From: Simmondsia chinensis
Lineage: Eukaryota > Streptophyta > Magnoliopsida > Caryophyllales > Simmondsiaceae
Direction: 5' to 3'
DNA length: 64,000 nt
Assembly: GCA_018398585.1 (NCBI GenBank)
Contig: JAGTTD010000009.1
Span: forward strand, 11,723,193 to 11,787,192
Part shown: piece after piece, positions 8,989 to 19,837 of the stretch
Position numbering within the stretch: position 1 is the stretch's first letter
Layout: the number at the start of each line of letters is the position of its first letter
Notes under the pieces: generated by a model
Database searches by the model: none
Told to the model about the DNA's origin: nothing
Seen by the model: only the letters and a program-made list of their open reading frames with translations
Made by a program: the position numbers and the translations under genes

Positions 8989-10090
8989 GACTTAAATTGT
9001 TTAAATCATTGAATCATTAATTGCTAATTATATAGTTTCTTTTACTGTATTGATTTAAATTGTTTAAATCGTTAAAGGAGTTAATAGTTAACTAACTTAT
9101 TTAAAGTATCGATTTAAATTGCTTAAATCGGCTAAAAGATTTAATAGGTAGCTAGGTTGTTTACAGTGACGATTTAAATTGTTTAAGTCATTAATGAATT
9201 AGTCGCTAATTCGGAACAACCTATAAATTTGTGATTATGTTGTTTGCATAATGAGATTGTACGTTCTAAGTCATTATTTACGAAATCTGATAAAATTGAT
9301 CTAACAAGATTAGATTCAATTAATTTTTTATGAAATAAAAGAAAATTGATCAAATGAGATTAGATTCAATTAATTTTTATGAAATTGGACAAAATTGATC
9401 TAATAAGATTAGATTCAAATTTTTAACAAAATTGGATAAAGTTGATCTAATGGGATTAGATTCAACTAATTTTACGAAATCGGATAAAATTGATACAATG
9501 ATATTAGATTCAATTATTTTTTTTAAATATTTTATTTAAAAAAATGGGGGACTGATGTCAGTGCTGACGTCAGATTTACAAAAAAAGTTTTTTTATTATT
9601 TGGATGTGTAGACGTTAATATTGGTTTACATAATAATTAAATTAATTATTTTATTAATTCGTTTCCTTTTTAGAATATGATTCTAAATTAGATTATGTGA
9701 TAATCTAAATTGTGAATTAGTGTATTTAAGTAAAGTTATTTGAAATTATTTTAAAATTCTAATATAAACTATGAGATAGTCTAAAGCTTGTTTAATTTTT
9801 AGAATGAGATTGTCTAAGCAAAAAATCGCTACTGATTTTAAATAAAATTATTTTTAATTTAATTTTGGAATTACATTTTAAAAAGTAGATTATGTGATAA
9901 TCTAAATGAGATGTTGATATTGTTTTAATTAAAATTAATTAATTAATTTTATTGACTGGTTTTAGAATGAGATTCTAAAGCAGGATTATGAGATAATCGA
10001 TGTGGTAAAAGGATAATATTTTTAAATAAAATAATTAATTAGTTTTTGATAATTTTTGAATGAGATTCTAAAGGGGATTATGAGATAATC
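8989..10090 (+). repeat. leader array of 3-nt-centred palindromes
   Basis: Three successive blocks occur. Four units GATTTAAA-TTG-TTTAAATC recur about every 60 nt (8989, 9052, 9111, 9171). Five units ATCTAAT-NNN-ATTAGAT recur about every 48 nt (9299, 9349, 9398, 9445, 9493). Then come alternating TTTAGAAT-NNN-ATTCTAAA (9669, 9961) and GATTAT-NNN-ATAATC (9691, 9888, 9984, 10076) units. Arms are perfect or one-off and the centre is always 3 nt, often GAG, GTG or ATG. No protein is encoded here. Confidence 0.85.
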
Positions 10091-10099
10091 TAGGTTGTA

Positions 10100-11148
10100 A
10101 ATGCAAGTTAACTAAAAACCACTGGTTTTAAAAATCAAGTGGGAGCGAGGTTTCAATTGTTGTAACCTCACGGTCTCCATTACAGGTCTAGCAATATAGT
10201 AGATCGATTGACCACCCTGCAGAGGATGTCAGTTTGCAGATTACAGGGTTAGAATTCTATTAGGATGAACCGAAGTGCAAAGAAACGATGCGACCATGCT
10301 GCCATGGAGTATTACGTGTATTTGTATAGAGGTTTAGATAATGGTTTACACTTGACTAGCGTGATGCATTAGCCTCCCTGAGGAGCTCTGTTGTGTCATG
10401 TTAGAGACTACGGTAAAGCGGTGACTTAATCATGTTTAGTAAGAGTTACAAGAAAACAGGTTAATTGAGAATAGTTCTCACCTAAACTAGCTTTGTGCAA
10501 CCTCGCTGTCAGGGAGTAAAGACTGGTGTGTTTGGGTCATCATTATATGCATGATAACACAATTTTGTGGATATCTAACTTATTATGTATGCTAAATTAA
10601 AAGAATATATATCACCGCATTATACATGACTCTTTTAGACAGTTACACATATGTTTGCATTTACAGTATTTTTGATATGGATATAGTTGGCGAACTTCAC
10701 TTGATTTAGAATACATAATGTACTCACTGGACCAAATCACCTTGCCTTGAATAATAAGTTAGACTTACTCAATCAAGTGATCACTAAGTTGAGTCATGCG
10801 CAGTTGAGAGTCCACCAGGTTCCTAGTGGGTGAACTCAGGTTCAACTTACCATATCTGTAATATGCTACAGGATCTCAGGCTAGGCTAAAGGCTACACGA
10901 TTGGTGTTGTACCTGATGGTTATCGACAGTATAATAATAGTGGTCTTAAGTGTAAGAGATGTTATCTTAGACTTTAGTGATAGAGTTTTGTTTTAAAGGA
11001 TTGATTATTTAAACCTTCGCTGTATAGGAATTCGATTTCTGTATTTCTATTAATGTATAACTGTTATTCAGTTGATTTTGATAATAAAAATTTTAATATG
11101 AGAAATAAATTATTTATTTACAAATGTACATGAATAAATTATTTATTA
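10100..11148 (+). other. element A leader/gag region, no frame left
   Basis: This stretch lies where gag should be. It is less AT-rich than the leader but has no ORF above about 60 codons and no recognisable zinc knuckle. The stretch around 10180-10400 has counterparts in reverse order near 58500-58850 in element C, so it is family sequence. Confidence 0.5.
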
Positions 11149-12637
11149 ATGTTATTTTCTTATCAAAACTTTGGTCTTTGTTTAAAAGAATCTAGCACAA
11201 GCTCACTTGTTCGATCTCCTAAAAGAAAACACCCTGAAAGTGAAAATGCCTATACCTCGCACCAACGTTTAGGTCACACCGATTCGAACAAGATCCAAAG
11301 ACTAGTAAATGATGGACTGATAGAGACTTTGGACTAGAGTACATTACCAGTCAGCGAATCTTGCATAGAAATAAAGATGACCAAATCTGTCTTTAAGAGT
11401 AAAGGCAACAAGGTTGGTGACTTGCTTGAGCTGGTTTACATAGATGTATGTGGACCAATGCATGTTAAGGCAAGAGGTGGGTATGGGTACTTAACCACAT
11501 TTAGTGATGATTATTCAAGGCATGGATATGTTTACCTGATGAGACATAAGTCGGACGTTTTAGGAGAAATCCAAAGAGTAGAAAGTTAAAGTTTAAAAGC
11601 TATTAGGTAAACAAGTTAAGTCACTTCAATCAGATCGAGATGGTGAATATTTTTCGGATTTCTTAACTGCAGATGAGATAGGATCTCAGCTTTCTGTTGT
11701 GGGTACACCGCAGCATAATGGAGTTACAGATAAGGGAATAAGGACAGCCTTTTCTCCAGTTTTTTTTATTTAAAATGTCTTTTGTAAATACTGTGCAAAA
11801 TACTTAGAGAAGGATTTTGCACGTAAACTACAAAAGAGAAAAACAGAGTAGTGCTCGAGGATTTAAAAGAAAATGATGCTAATTCTAAATAGTTGGACAC
11901 AACTCGGCATATAGTGGATGTATTAGATGCACCTACTATTAAGTTTGAGAATGTTCTAAATACATGAGAGCCTAGGTGTAATGGGAGGATTGTCAGGGGA
12001 CCTGACAAGTTCATGGCGGGAGCCTTAATGGTTGACTATGACATTGAATTTGATCCTCTCAGCTATAATGAGGCAATTAAACGCAAGGATGCTAACTAAT
12101 AGGTCTTAGCAATGAAATCTCAATTACGATCTATGTATTTTAATCATGTCTGGAATTTTGTAGAAGCGCATGTTGGCATTAATCCCATTGGATGTGAATG
12201 GGTCTACAAGAGGAAAAGAGGAGTGGACAGGAACGTAGAGATATTCAAGACAAGACTGGTTGCTAAATGTTTTACCCAAAAGGAAGGAATTCATTATGAT
12301 GAGACCTTATCACCAGTAGTCATGTTGAAGTCCATAAGAATACTCCTGTCCATTGCAGCTCGTCATGAGATTTTGCAAATGGTAGTCAAAATGGCCTTTT
12401 TTGAATAGTCATCTTGAAGAAGACATCTGTATGGTGCAACCAGACAGTTTCAGTGGCTAAAATCCGAAGCATATCGTATGCAAACTGAAGAAGTCCATGT
12501 GTGGACTGAAGCAAGCATCATGCTCATCGAATATTGGATTCAATGAAGCGATTAATTCTTATGGTTTTGAGCAATTGGTTGATGAACCATCCATGTACAA
12601 ACAACATCAAGAGAAAGTAGTGACTTTCTTAGTATTA
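11149..12637 (+). pseudogene. copia pol remnant of element A
   Basis: In order: a pre-integrase motif HQRLGHTDSNKIQRL (11149-11337); an integrase start with YIDVCGPM and FSDDYSRHGYVY (11377-11589); an interrupted integrase C-terminal part; and a reverse transcriptase N-terminal part with WVYKRKRG, ARHEILQMVVKMAFF and, after a frameshift, LKKSMCGLKQAS (12112-12620). The normal copia order protease-IN-RT is kept, but there are many stops and shifts. The frame ends abruptly at about 12637 against the family B fragment, before the catalytic YVDD box. Confidence 0.85.
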
Positions 12638-12640
12638 TAA

Positions 12641-12953
12641 GCCAACCACCTTCTTAGCTGCCACTAATGACCGGCATTGACCACTAGCTCGACCACCGTA
12701 GCTAACAAGCTCTAGACTTCACCTATTACATGACTTAACAAGGGACTTATGCAACTAATTACATCAAAGACTTATTCTAGTTACAATATCCACATGCTAA
12801 TACAATTCAATACGCTATATTCAACACCTTATTACATTTACTTAAGCCAAACGAGTAACTAACAGCAGCAACCACAAGCAGCAGCAGCACAATAGCAGTA
12901 AGACAGCAACCAGGGCACCACCAGCCCATGCTTTGGATTCTCGGGTCATAACA
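12641..12953 (-). mobile_element. family B LTR fragment replacing the 3' end of A's interior
   Basis: Read on the minus strand it starts TGTTATGACCCGAG at 12953 and follows the LTR at 45929-46483 (CTGCTGTTAG stretch, AAGTCATGTAATA, GGTCAATGCCGGTCA), ending at the equivalent of about position 313. It sits where A should have the end of RT, RNase H and the first 360 bp of its 3' LTR. A family B insertion followed by a deletion explains this. Confidence 0.8.
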
Positions 12954-14809
12954 TGAGTTTAATAAGATTGACACACTAGTGGGACCATGTGGGTTACTTA
13001 TTTCTAGACTCTTACCAGAGATGAGTAATTCACGTTGTACTGTTTGAACGACGACTCTAAATCTTGAAGCTATTATGGACTTGTGCATGGAGTGCTAGTT
13101 ACTTTGGTGTACTATATGTAAGGTCTAAACGCATTACTGAATTCCCACATACACTAAGTAGCGGCATGGAGCGTGAAAAGGATTAGATATTCAATATGGA
13201 ATCTACAGTCTCTTATGAGATACAAATGTCCCCTTAGTTGATTCGCAAATATTTAAATAGTTCAAAAAATTTGGCCAAAGTATTCCAAGTGTTTGACATT
13301 GGAATTTATACTATGAATATGTTCAAGTATAAATGGATTATTCAGTGAAGGGCGAGTCGATAACAAATGGAGAAGGATAATGGTAGTAGTAATATTTATC
13401 CTTTGTCATGGACATGTAGTGGGGGGCTTGTTGCCATCATTGCAGTCAATTAGGGAGATATCGAATAAATAATTTAAGTTTGGAGTGCAGTGAGATTTAT
13501 TTTGTGGAATTAAGTCTCATTAATTAATAATTAAATTATATCATGAGATGATTAATTTAATTCATTTGGAGCTAGATTTAAATTGTCCCCGAGGTCCCTA
13601 CACAAGCCTCTATATTTATTGTCATCGAAAAAATATTAAAGAATTCATGAGATGAATTATTTATCCATCTAATGTGTAAATTAATTTTGCCAAATATTAT
13701 TCATCCGATGAATAAAAATTAAAAATTATAAATAAAATAATTTTGAAAATTTACAATTCATAAGATGAATTTTTACATGAGGGAAACAAAGCAAAGAATA
13801 ATAATACTAATAATAACGAAAATCACGCTCAGGGGTCACAATCCGTGTGACCTGATTTGGACAAACCTGTCGAGCGCTGGCTCGCTCCTGGACGATTCGC
13901 GTGCTATAAAGCGGGCCAATCATGGCCCGCCACGTGGTACCCTAATACAATAACAGGCGCAGCTTTCTGGGTTGTGAAACGCAGCGTTTGAGGTTCTTTT
14001 TTAAACAAAATGACGTGTTTTGTTTTAAGCTAGGCGATTCCCACATCGAAAAATTAGGAGTTTTTCACTCCGGTAGCCTACTATAAAGAGAGGTACCTAT
14101 TCAAGAGGTTTAGTATTCAATCAAACAAAATATTTTTGGTTTCTAAAAATTGTTTCGGAGACCTAATTGAAAAGAAAAGTTTCCATTGGAATTTTTCTCT
14201 CCTCAGTTTAATATTTTACAAAGACCACCTTCTGAGCAGTTTCAGGTCATTGTATAGAAGATCGCGGGGTCTCAATTTTCTTGGTATTCTTTATTATTGG
14301 AGCAATTTCACGTATGTTCTCCTTTCCTTCTTCTTTTAGTTTTCGCTTTTCTATTACTCATAGTATTTGTTATTATGCCAGTTTAAGTTTATATATTGTT
14401 ACGAATGTATTAGGGCAAAATGCCTGTAGATCAAAATTAAGAATTTAGTTATGAATTTAAATCTGTAGATTTAAAATTAGGAATTTTAAATCAACCTTAA
14501 GTTTAAAATTATGAATTCTAAACCCGTTCAGCTACGTAAACTTTATAAAATCAGAGAGAATATTTGAAATTCTTCCCAACAACCGGTATTTGGGCAAAGG
14601 GTTTATAGAGATAAACCTATTCCCGGAAACTCTCGCACATGAGGTGTCACGAAGCATGACTCTCCGACCGAGGGCTTAGGTAGGGAGAAGAGTCTCCTAC
14701 TTTAAGTGCTCTAATAGGTACCCCTTGTTGTGACCACAGTTGAAAAATTATGAACTCAACAATCAGTATCATAGTTTATTTTTCCAACAAAAGTTTCTAT
14801 TTCCCAACA
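12954..14809 (+). repeat. 3' LTR of element A (5'-truncated)
   Basis: It matches the 5' LTR from about 6858 to 8720 and ends TTTCCCAACA at 14809, followed by TSD GTTTC. The USE (14037-14048) and TATA (14082) pair is kept with the 33-nt gap. Confidence 0.92.
14037..14089 (+). promoter_or_regulatory. USE-like element and TATA box in the 3' LTR of A
   Basis: ATTCCCACATCG at 14037-14048 and TATAAAGA at 14082, with 33 nt between. The TATA has one change relative to the 5' LTR. Confidence 0.7.
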
Positions 14810-14853
14810 GTTTCAGCCTCTTTATTTCTTGTAGAAATCTGTACTGGAGGTGG

Positions 14854-16320
14854 CTAAATGCTTGTGAAAACTCTCTGATGCTGAACTATGTTTCTTAACT
14901 GTAACTCAACTACCTCTAGCCTAACCACCTGACCCAAATCACAAACAACAGATGACGTCTTCAGTGGTTGCAACGACGAAGGCACATCAAACGTGACATC
15001 TCTACTCGTCAGGAATTGCTTGAAGCGAACTCTTTTCTGCTTCTCATAAATGCCATGTTTATCTGAGTTTGACATACATGATGTAGAAACAGCCACTGAT
15101 CCTATCACTGTGGAACTATCAAGTTCATATAGACTTTCAACCCTTCTGCCTTTCATCACAGCTAGAGCACCCTTACTGACCTTCAAAATATCCACCTTGA
15201 GCTGTGTATTTATACCCATAAGGATCAAGGATACCTAAAGAGATGAGATTCTTTTTCAAATGTGGAACATGACGAACATCACTTAATGTTCTAACAGTGC
15301 CATTAAATGCCCTAACTCTGATTGTTCCTATACTCAATACTTTGCATACTGCATCGTTACCCATAAGAACAGTTCCACCCTGAATTGACTCATATGTGGC
15401 AAACCAGTCTCTATTGAGAAAAACATGATAAGAATAACCCGAATCCAGTATCCAATTATTGTTAGATCTGGACTGAGTTTCAGTCACTAACAGAACACCA
15501 TCATAAAATTCATCTTCAACAACACTAGCTTGTACGGGTCTTTTCTGGCCGTTAATGTTATCAGCTTCCATATTCTTCTTGAGCATATAACAATCTCTCT
15601 CAATGTGCCCTTTCTTATGATAATAATTCCAGGATAAGTCTTTATGTCTATACTTAGACCTAGATGAGTTTCCATCATAATCAAATCCTTTATTCGCAAT
15701 TCTTCCTCTCACAAATAGACCACTTCCTGAGTTATTTACAGAATGAAATAATTCATTATCTACTCTTTCTTTACGCAATAAGTTTCTCTTAACCTCATCA
15801 ATAGAGATGGTTTTTCTACCACAATAAGTCATGTTTTTAATGAAGCCTTTATAAGAGGTAGAGAGTGAACATAACAACAACATAACCTGATCGTCATCCT
15901 TAGGAGCATCATCAAGCTCCTTTAATTCTTGAATAATGGAATTAAACTCATTAATATGATTTTTAAGTGACGTACCTTCTAACATACGAAAGGTGAACAA
16001 CCGACACCTAACTGGAAGTTTGTTGGAGACTGACTTGAAACGGAAAATATCCTGCAATTTCTCCCACAACTCCTTACCGGTTTTCACTTCCAAAACTTCT
16101 GTCAAAACGTCATCGATAAGACACATCTGAATAGTGGTGAGAGTATTTTGTCTAACTCCTCCCATTGTCTTTCGGATAAACTCTCTGATTTCTTCTCTTT
16201 TCCATCCAGGGCTTTCTTCGAGCCACTCTGTGTCAAGAGGCCCTTAACATGAACCTGCCATAAACTGAAACTCCCTTGACCTTCAAACTTCTCAACTTCA
16301 GATTTAACTGCAGACGTCAT
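14854..16320 (-). pseudogene. gag-protease gene of element H, frameshifted
   Basis: The start codon at 16320 begins MTSAVKSEVEKF, a classic copia gag start with LWQVHVKGLLTQSGSKKAL. After a shift near 16102-16165 the frame runs on (15173-16165) through UBN2-type gag, a zinc knuckle whose first Cys is lost (WNYYHKKGHIERDCY), and an aspartic protease with WILDSGYSYH and LSDVRHVPHLKKNL. A second shift near 15200 leads to a pre-integrase part (14854-15228) with KGRRVESLYEL. This then skips the whole integrase core to FLTSRDVTF, the integrase end. Length is far below a full copia polyprotein because of the deletions. Confidence 0.9.
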
Positions 16321-16342
16321 AGTACCAAATCGAAATAACTAG

Positions 16343-16359
16343 GGCTATGATACCAATTT
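16343..16359 (-). promoter_or_regulatory. primer binding site of element H
   Basis: On the minus strand ATTGGTATCATAGCC follows the 5' LTR, complementary to initiator Met tRNA with one change. It fixes the leftward orientation. Confidence 0.85.
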
Positions 16360-16955
16360 TAAGAAAAACTTGAACAAATTAGATATCCTCTGATTCCAAT
16401 TTGTTAGGAATGTGGACAAATCTGATTTGCTATGATACCAATTTGTAAAGAAAGTAATATCTTCTTAATGTAGAAATTAACACCCAAGAACTAGATTCAA
16501 TTCAAATATTATAACACACAAGAGAAGTAATCAAAAGAGGTAAAAGAGAACAAACGAAGGAGACAATGATCCACATGAAAAACCCCTCTTTAATTAAGAA
16601 GGGAAAAACCACGGGTAGAGATGGAGATTCTTTATTGATTGAGAAACAATGGAAGAATTACAAAGACACTTCCTCTGAACGAGATCTATGAAAGAAATAC
16701 TACTTCCTTTCAACTCTTAATGATGGCGCTCTCTCTTGATTTGATACCTAAAACTGAAACCCATAACATCTATTTATACTAAGCATGCTACGGCATATGT
16801 GTTTGGGCTTCCGATCGATCAACTCTAACTCCCGATCGATTGGCGGACTCTCTGATCCGTGTTCTTTCTACATACACCGATCGGCTTCTCGCCCAATTGA
16901 TCGGCTTGCTCATGGCCTCTTCATAAATCCAAAGAATTTCAGACATATCTTAACA
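16360..16955 (-). repeat. 5' LTR of element H
   Basis: This LTR is longer than its partner by about 25 bp, and at least part of the difference lies in an upstream promoter region where GATCGAT-like motifs occur four times (16812, 16833, 16878, 16898). The minus-strand TATA box TATAAATA is at 16771-16778. TSD AGGAG follows at 16956-16960. Confidence 0.9.
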
Positions 16956-16960
16956 AGGAG

Positions 16961-17392
16961 AAGTCTTGGGATCTAGCTAAGGGGAGACTAGCCTCCTAAT
17001 CACCCAAGTAGCTCCAAATGTGAGAGGAAATCTGTGGGAAGGGTGATGAAGAATATATCTGGTGCCAGAAAAAAAGAGTGAGATTTGTTTTCTGAAACCA
17101 AGGAAAAAAAAGTCAGAAATACTAATTTTTTACAATTGGAGTTCTGCCAATATCAATTGTTGGTAATGAGCTTGCAATACCTTGTTCTTATGATAATAGG
17201 ACCACTGCTTCAGTTTCGGTCCCTACAGGAGTGAGTTAGAGCTAACCAATGGTAGAGCAAGGAAATGAAATATGAAGACGCCAACAATTTTCTTACCGGA
17301 GGGGGTCCCCTCTAGAGTTGTTGTGGACATCCATAAAAGTACATAAAGTGTAAGAATTATATCGTCTCGGAGCAGTCATAAGGGGAGTACCA
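16961..17392. other. unassigned flank between H and the TRIM
   Basis: This is continuous with 5145-5623 on one side and with 18451 onward on the other once H and the TRIM are removed. No ORF or element end is recognised. Confidence 0.5.
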
Positions 17393-17635
17393 TGTCACGG
17401 GATGAGCGCAGATCACCCGTGCGCCCAGGCCCCTGAGGCTGGGGCCAGGCCAGCCTACCCCCCATTGTCAACAAACAGCAATATGCACCTTTAAGAGACG
17501 GAATACACGTCATACCACGGACATACCTTAACACAATCTATGCACATAATATCGGACAGGCTAAGGAGACCCCATATGGCATATGTCTGCTTATTGAGCA
17601 CCGGGGACAATGTCAGCCAAATGCAGCCCGTGACA
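17393..17635 (-). repeat. TRIM 3' LTR
   Basis: 243 bp, a direct repeat of 18204-18450 with scattered substitutions (for example GGCTGGGGCC against GGCTAGGACC). Confidence 0.9.
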
Positions 17636-18182
17636 TTCTCCCTCACCTAATTTCGCAAACGTCCTCGTTGCGAGTGCCTGTCCATAATCGCATCCCTATA
17701 TCTCTAGCAGCCTTGATTGGTTAATGGACGACACAACATCATCCCCTCCAGCATGACACCTCTGACATGCCATTGACACTTGCCTGACGATAAGCAACGT
17801 GCCCAAAGAGTAACCTGCCAGCTCCATGCACCATAGTGCAACACATACACGTCTCGCTCCACAGTGCTTGTTGACTCTTCACCTTGGGACTTCACATTGC
17901 ACCCCAAGGATCGGCCCAATCTCCATGCAGTAAGCCAGCCATACGGTCAGCACTCCTGACCGGCACCCAACACGATGCGCCTTCCACCACAATCGGAACC
18001 ACGAGCCACTCAACTTCACTCCGAAAGTTCCTCGTTAGAGTGTCCCTCCCACACAAGGAGTGTCCAGACCCATGAACAAACCTGCTCGACGCACCTAGGA
18101 CACGAGCAACTCCCATTCCCCGGGAGTGTCCACCACCACGGACAAAGCTCGATCCCACCACAGCTGCTTACTCGCGTATCAT

Positions 18183-18203
18183 GAGCCTCGCTCTGATACC
18201 ACT
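18183..18203 (-). promoter_or_regulatory. TRIM primer binding site
   Basis: TGGTATCAGAGCGAGG on the minus strand, directly after the 5' LTR (18204-18450), matches the complement of initiator Met tRNA very well. Confidence 0.88.
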
Positions 18204-18450
18204 TGTCACGGGATGAGCGCAGATCACCCGCGTGGCACCCAGGCCCCTAAGGCTAGGACCGGGCCAGCCTACCCTCTATGGTCAACAAGCAGCAATATGC
18301 ACCTTCAAGAGACGAAATACACGGCATACCACGGACATACCTGAACACAATCAATGCACATTAATATCGGACAGGCTAAGGAGACTCCATATGACATATG
18401 TCTGCTTATTGAGCACTGGGGACAGTGTCAACTAAAGGCAGCCCATGATA
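18204..18450 (-). repeat. TRIM 5' LTR
   Basis: 247 bp, adjoining the primer site; pairs with 17393-17635. Confidence 0.9.
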
Positions 18451-19537
18451 ACCAACTAAGATATCCCTTGTAACCTCTTCAAGGATTGTGGCCATAAATT
18501 CTTTTAATTTCTTCATTGTGATGTTAAGAAGCTCAGTGTTTATGGGTGAACTTTGAGCCTAACTCATTGAGGGATAGTTATTTGTATAGCCTTCATGTGA
18601 ATAGAGGTCGTAGCCTACATTCAAAGCAGTGTTACGCGATGGAAAGAGGATAAACAATTTGAAATAAGGAAAAAAAAAAAAAAAAAAAAAAAGAGGAGAA
18701 GGTAAGGAGGACTAAATACCTCAACCTCTGCCCTTGTTTCTCTTTATGAGTTTGGAGATGGGGACATTTTTTGGTTGTGGTTCTCCAACTATTGAGGTTA
18801 GAGCCATTTTGCAATGCCAGACATTTCACTTACTCGCTTTCTCAAACTGCTAGCTCTTGGTTTTGAAAACTCTCTTACGTCTAGAAACTTTTCTCTACGT
18901 AACAAACAAGAGAAACTCTTCGTAGCCCGAGGGGTCTCTTTGATTTGCCTTTACAATTTTCTTGGCCATTGTCACAGTCATTTAAAATAAGAACTCACTA
19001 TAATCTGCTACTTTAACTTTTAGAGTAGGTTCAGGTGCTGAAGTACGCTTGCGTTGAGCCAGTGCTGTGCTCTTTTTGTTTGTAAATTTGCTCTAATACA
19101 TTATGCTTTGACCCATAATCGTACTAGGTGAAAACTTCAATGAGCTAAGATGCATAGAATGGTAGAATTTCATAACAACGAGGGAGACAAAAAGAAAGGA
19201 GGGCAAAATGTGCAATAGTGGCAGCGACAGAAGTGAAACTCGGAGTTGTGGCAGAGAAGAATTTGAGAGACAAGGGAGAACAGATCGAGAGAAACTCAAT
19301 GACAATTCTACCGATGGAACTGAAAAAATTACAAATCGGGTTTGTCATCTGCTTATAGAGAATTACATCATTTAACTAATTGAAGAAGAAAATAGTAAAA
19401 TCAACAACTAACTGAAAAACACAACTATATTTGGCGCCAACAATTAGTAGCCACTAATAACAGCTTTTTGCGCTAGACATTAACAAGTAGTTAATCTAGT
19501 TGTGGGCTAACAACAAATTTGTGCATAATTCCCTTCT
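18451..19537. other. unassigned, with a poly(A) run
   Basis: It includes an A run of about 23 nt at 18670-18692 and a purine-rich segment at 19170-19290. A 22-codon open stretch on the minus strand (around 18470-18535, starting MKKLKEFMATIL) cannot be assigned. No mobile-element end is visible. It may be eroded internal sequence of the gag-bearing element just to the right. Confidence 0.4.
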
Positions 19538-19837
19538 CTATGATCTTGGACCACTTACGTAACTAGAAGCATAAAAACGATTGGTGAGTTGTGGGTGGGA
19601 CATACATTTATAAGCTTTTAACTCCTTAAATTTTGCTCGATACACTAAAAATGGGTCATATTGTATCACTTTATTGAATTCCTCGATGATATCATCGAAC
19701 TTTTTCTCACAAAAATGCATGAAATTTCTTCTTTTTTTTTTCCCACAAATCATCCCATTGTACATTACCTCTCTCAAGAACGAAACCTTTAAACCCAGTT
19801 CAACTTCATCATGAAGATAAATTCTAAGAGCTTCCAT
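19538..19837 (-). pseudogene. retrotransposon gag fragment
   Basis: The translation includes an EEFNKVIQYDPFLVYRAKF stretch followed by KELKAYKCMSHPQLTN and SSYVSG. This resembles the central helical part of plant Ty3-gypsy-type gag proteins (a pattern of FEELK, NPxLTE and SYFVSGL). Only about 60 residues are recognisable. No zinc knuckle or pol follows, and the 9-T run near 19730-19742 probably shifts the frame. Family level only. Confidence 0.55.

Larger units (their letters stand above)
6494..14809 (+). mobile_element. Ty1-copia element A, degenerate, nested in H
   Basis: The 5' LTR (6494-8720) is followed at once by an initiator-Met primer site. The 3' LTR (12954-14809) lacks about its first 360 bp. 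Both ends carry the perfect target duplication GTTTC (6489-6493 and 14810-14814). The interior has a long AT-rich leader, pre-integrase, integrase and reverse transcriptase remnants, all with stops. A SINE (8779-8915) and a reversed family B LTR fragment (12641-12953) lie inside it. The RT end, RNase H and polypurine tract are missing at the B junction. Confidence 0.92.
5624..16955 (-). mobile_element. Ty1-copia element H, internally deleted, split by element A
   Basis: Two related LTRs (5624-6194 and 16360-16955) start TGTTARGAT on the minus strand and are flanked by a perfect 5-bp duplication AGGAG (5619-5623, 16956-16960). The primer site, complementary to initiator Met tRNA, lies beside the right LTR, so the element reads leftward. 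Its interior keeps gag, the aspartic protease and the last part of RNase H, but the integrase core and the reverse transcriptase are deleted. Element A (6494-14809) then inserted in what remained, with its own GTTTC duplication. Without A the element would be about 3 kb. Confidence 0.92.
17393..18450 (-). mobile_element. TRIM: LTR retrotransposon in miniature, 1058 bp
   Basis: Two LTRs of about 245 bp (17393-17635 and 18204-18450) begin TGTCACGGG on the plus strand and end CCCRTGAYA. Beside the right LTR the minus strand reads AAGTGGTATCAGAGCGAGG, a good initiator-Met primer site, so the element points left. The 568-bp interior encodes nothing recognisable. Both flanks share ACCA (17389-17392, 18451-18454), an incomplete target duplication. 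The size, short LTRs and empty interior define a TRIM, which must be mobilised in trans. Confidence 0.9.

Noticed and set aside
8989..10090. CRISPR-like array reading of the periodic repeats
   Set aside because: The units are palindromic and diverged with no unique spacers of uniform length, and the context is a plant retrotransposon leader.
17884..18344. Overlapping ORFs in the TRIM interior
   Set aside because: Open on both strands with no recognisable motif; a TRIM interior is expected to be non-coding.
18670..18692. Poly(A) run as the tail of a LINE or retropseudogene
   Set aside because: No coding or SINE-like sequence precedes it on either strand and no flanking duplication is evident.
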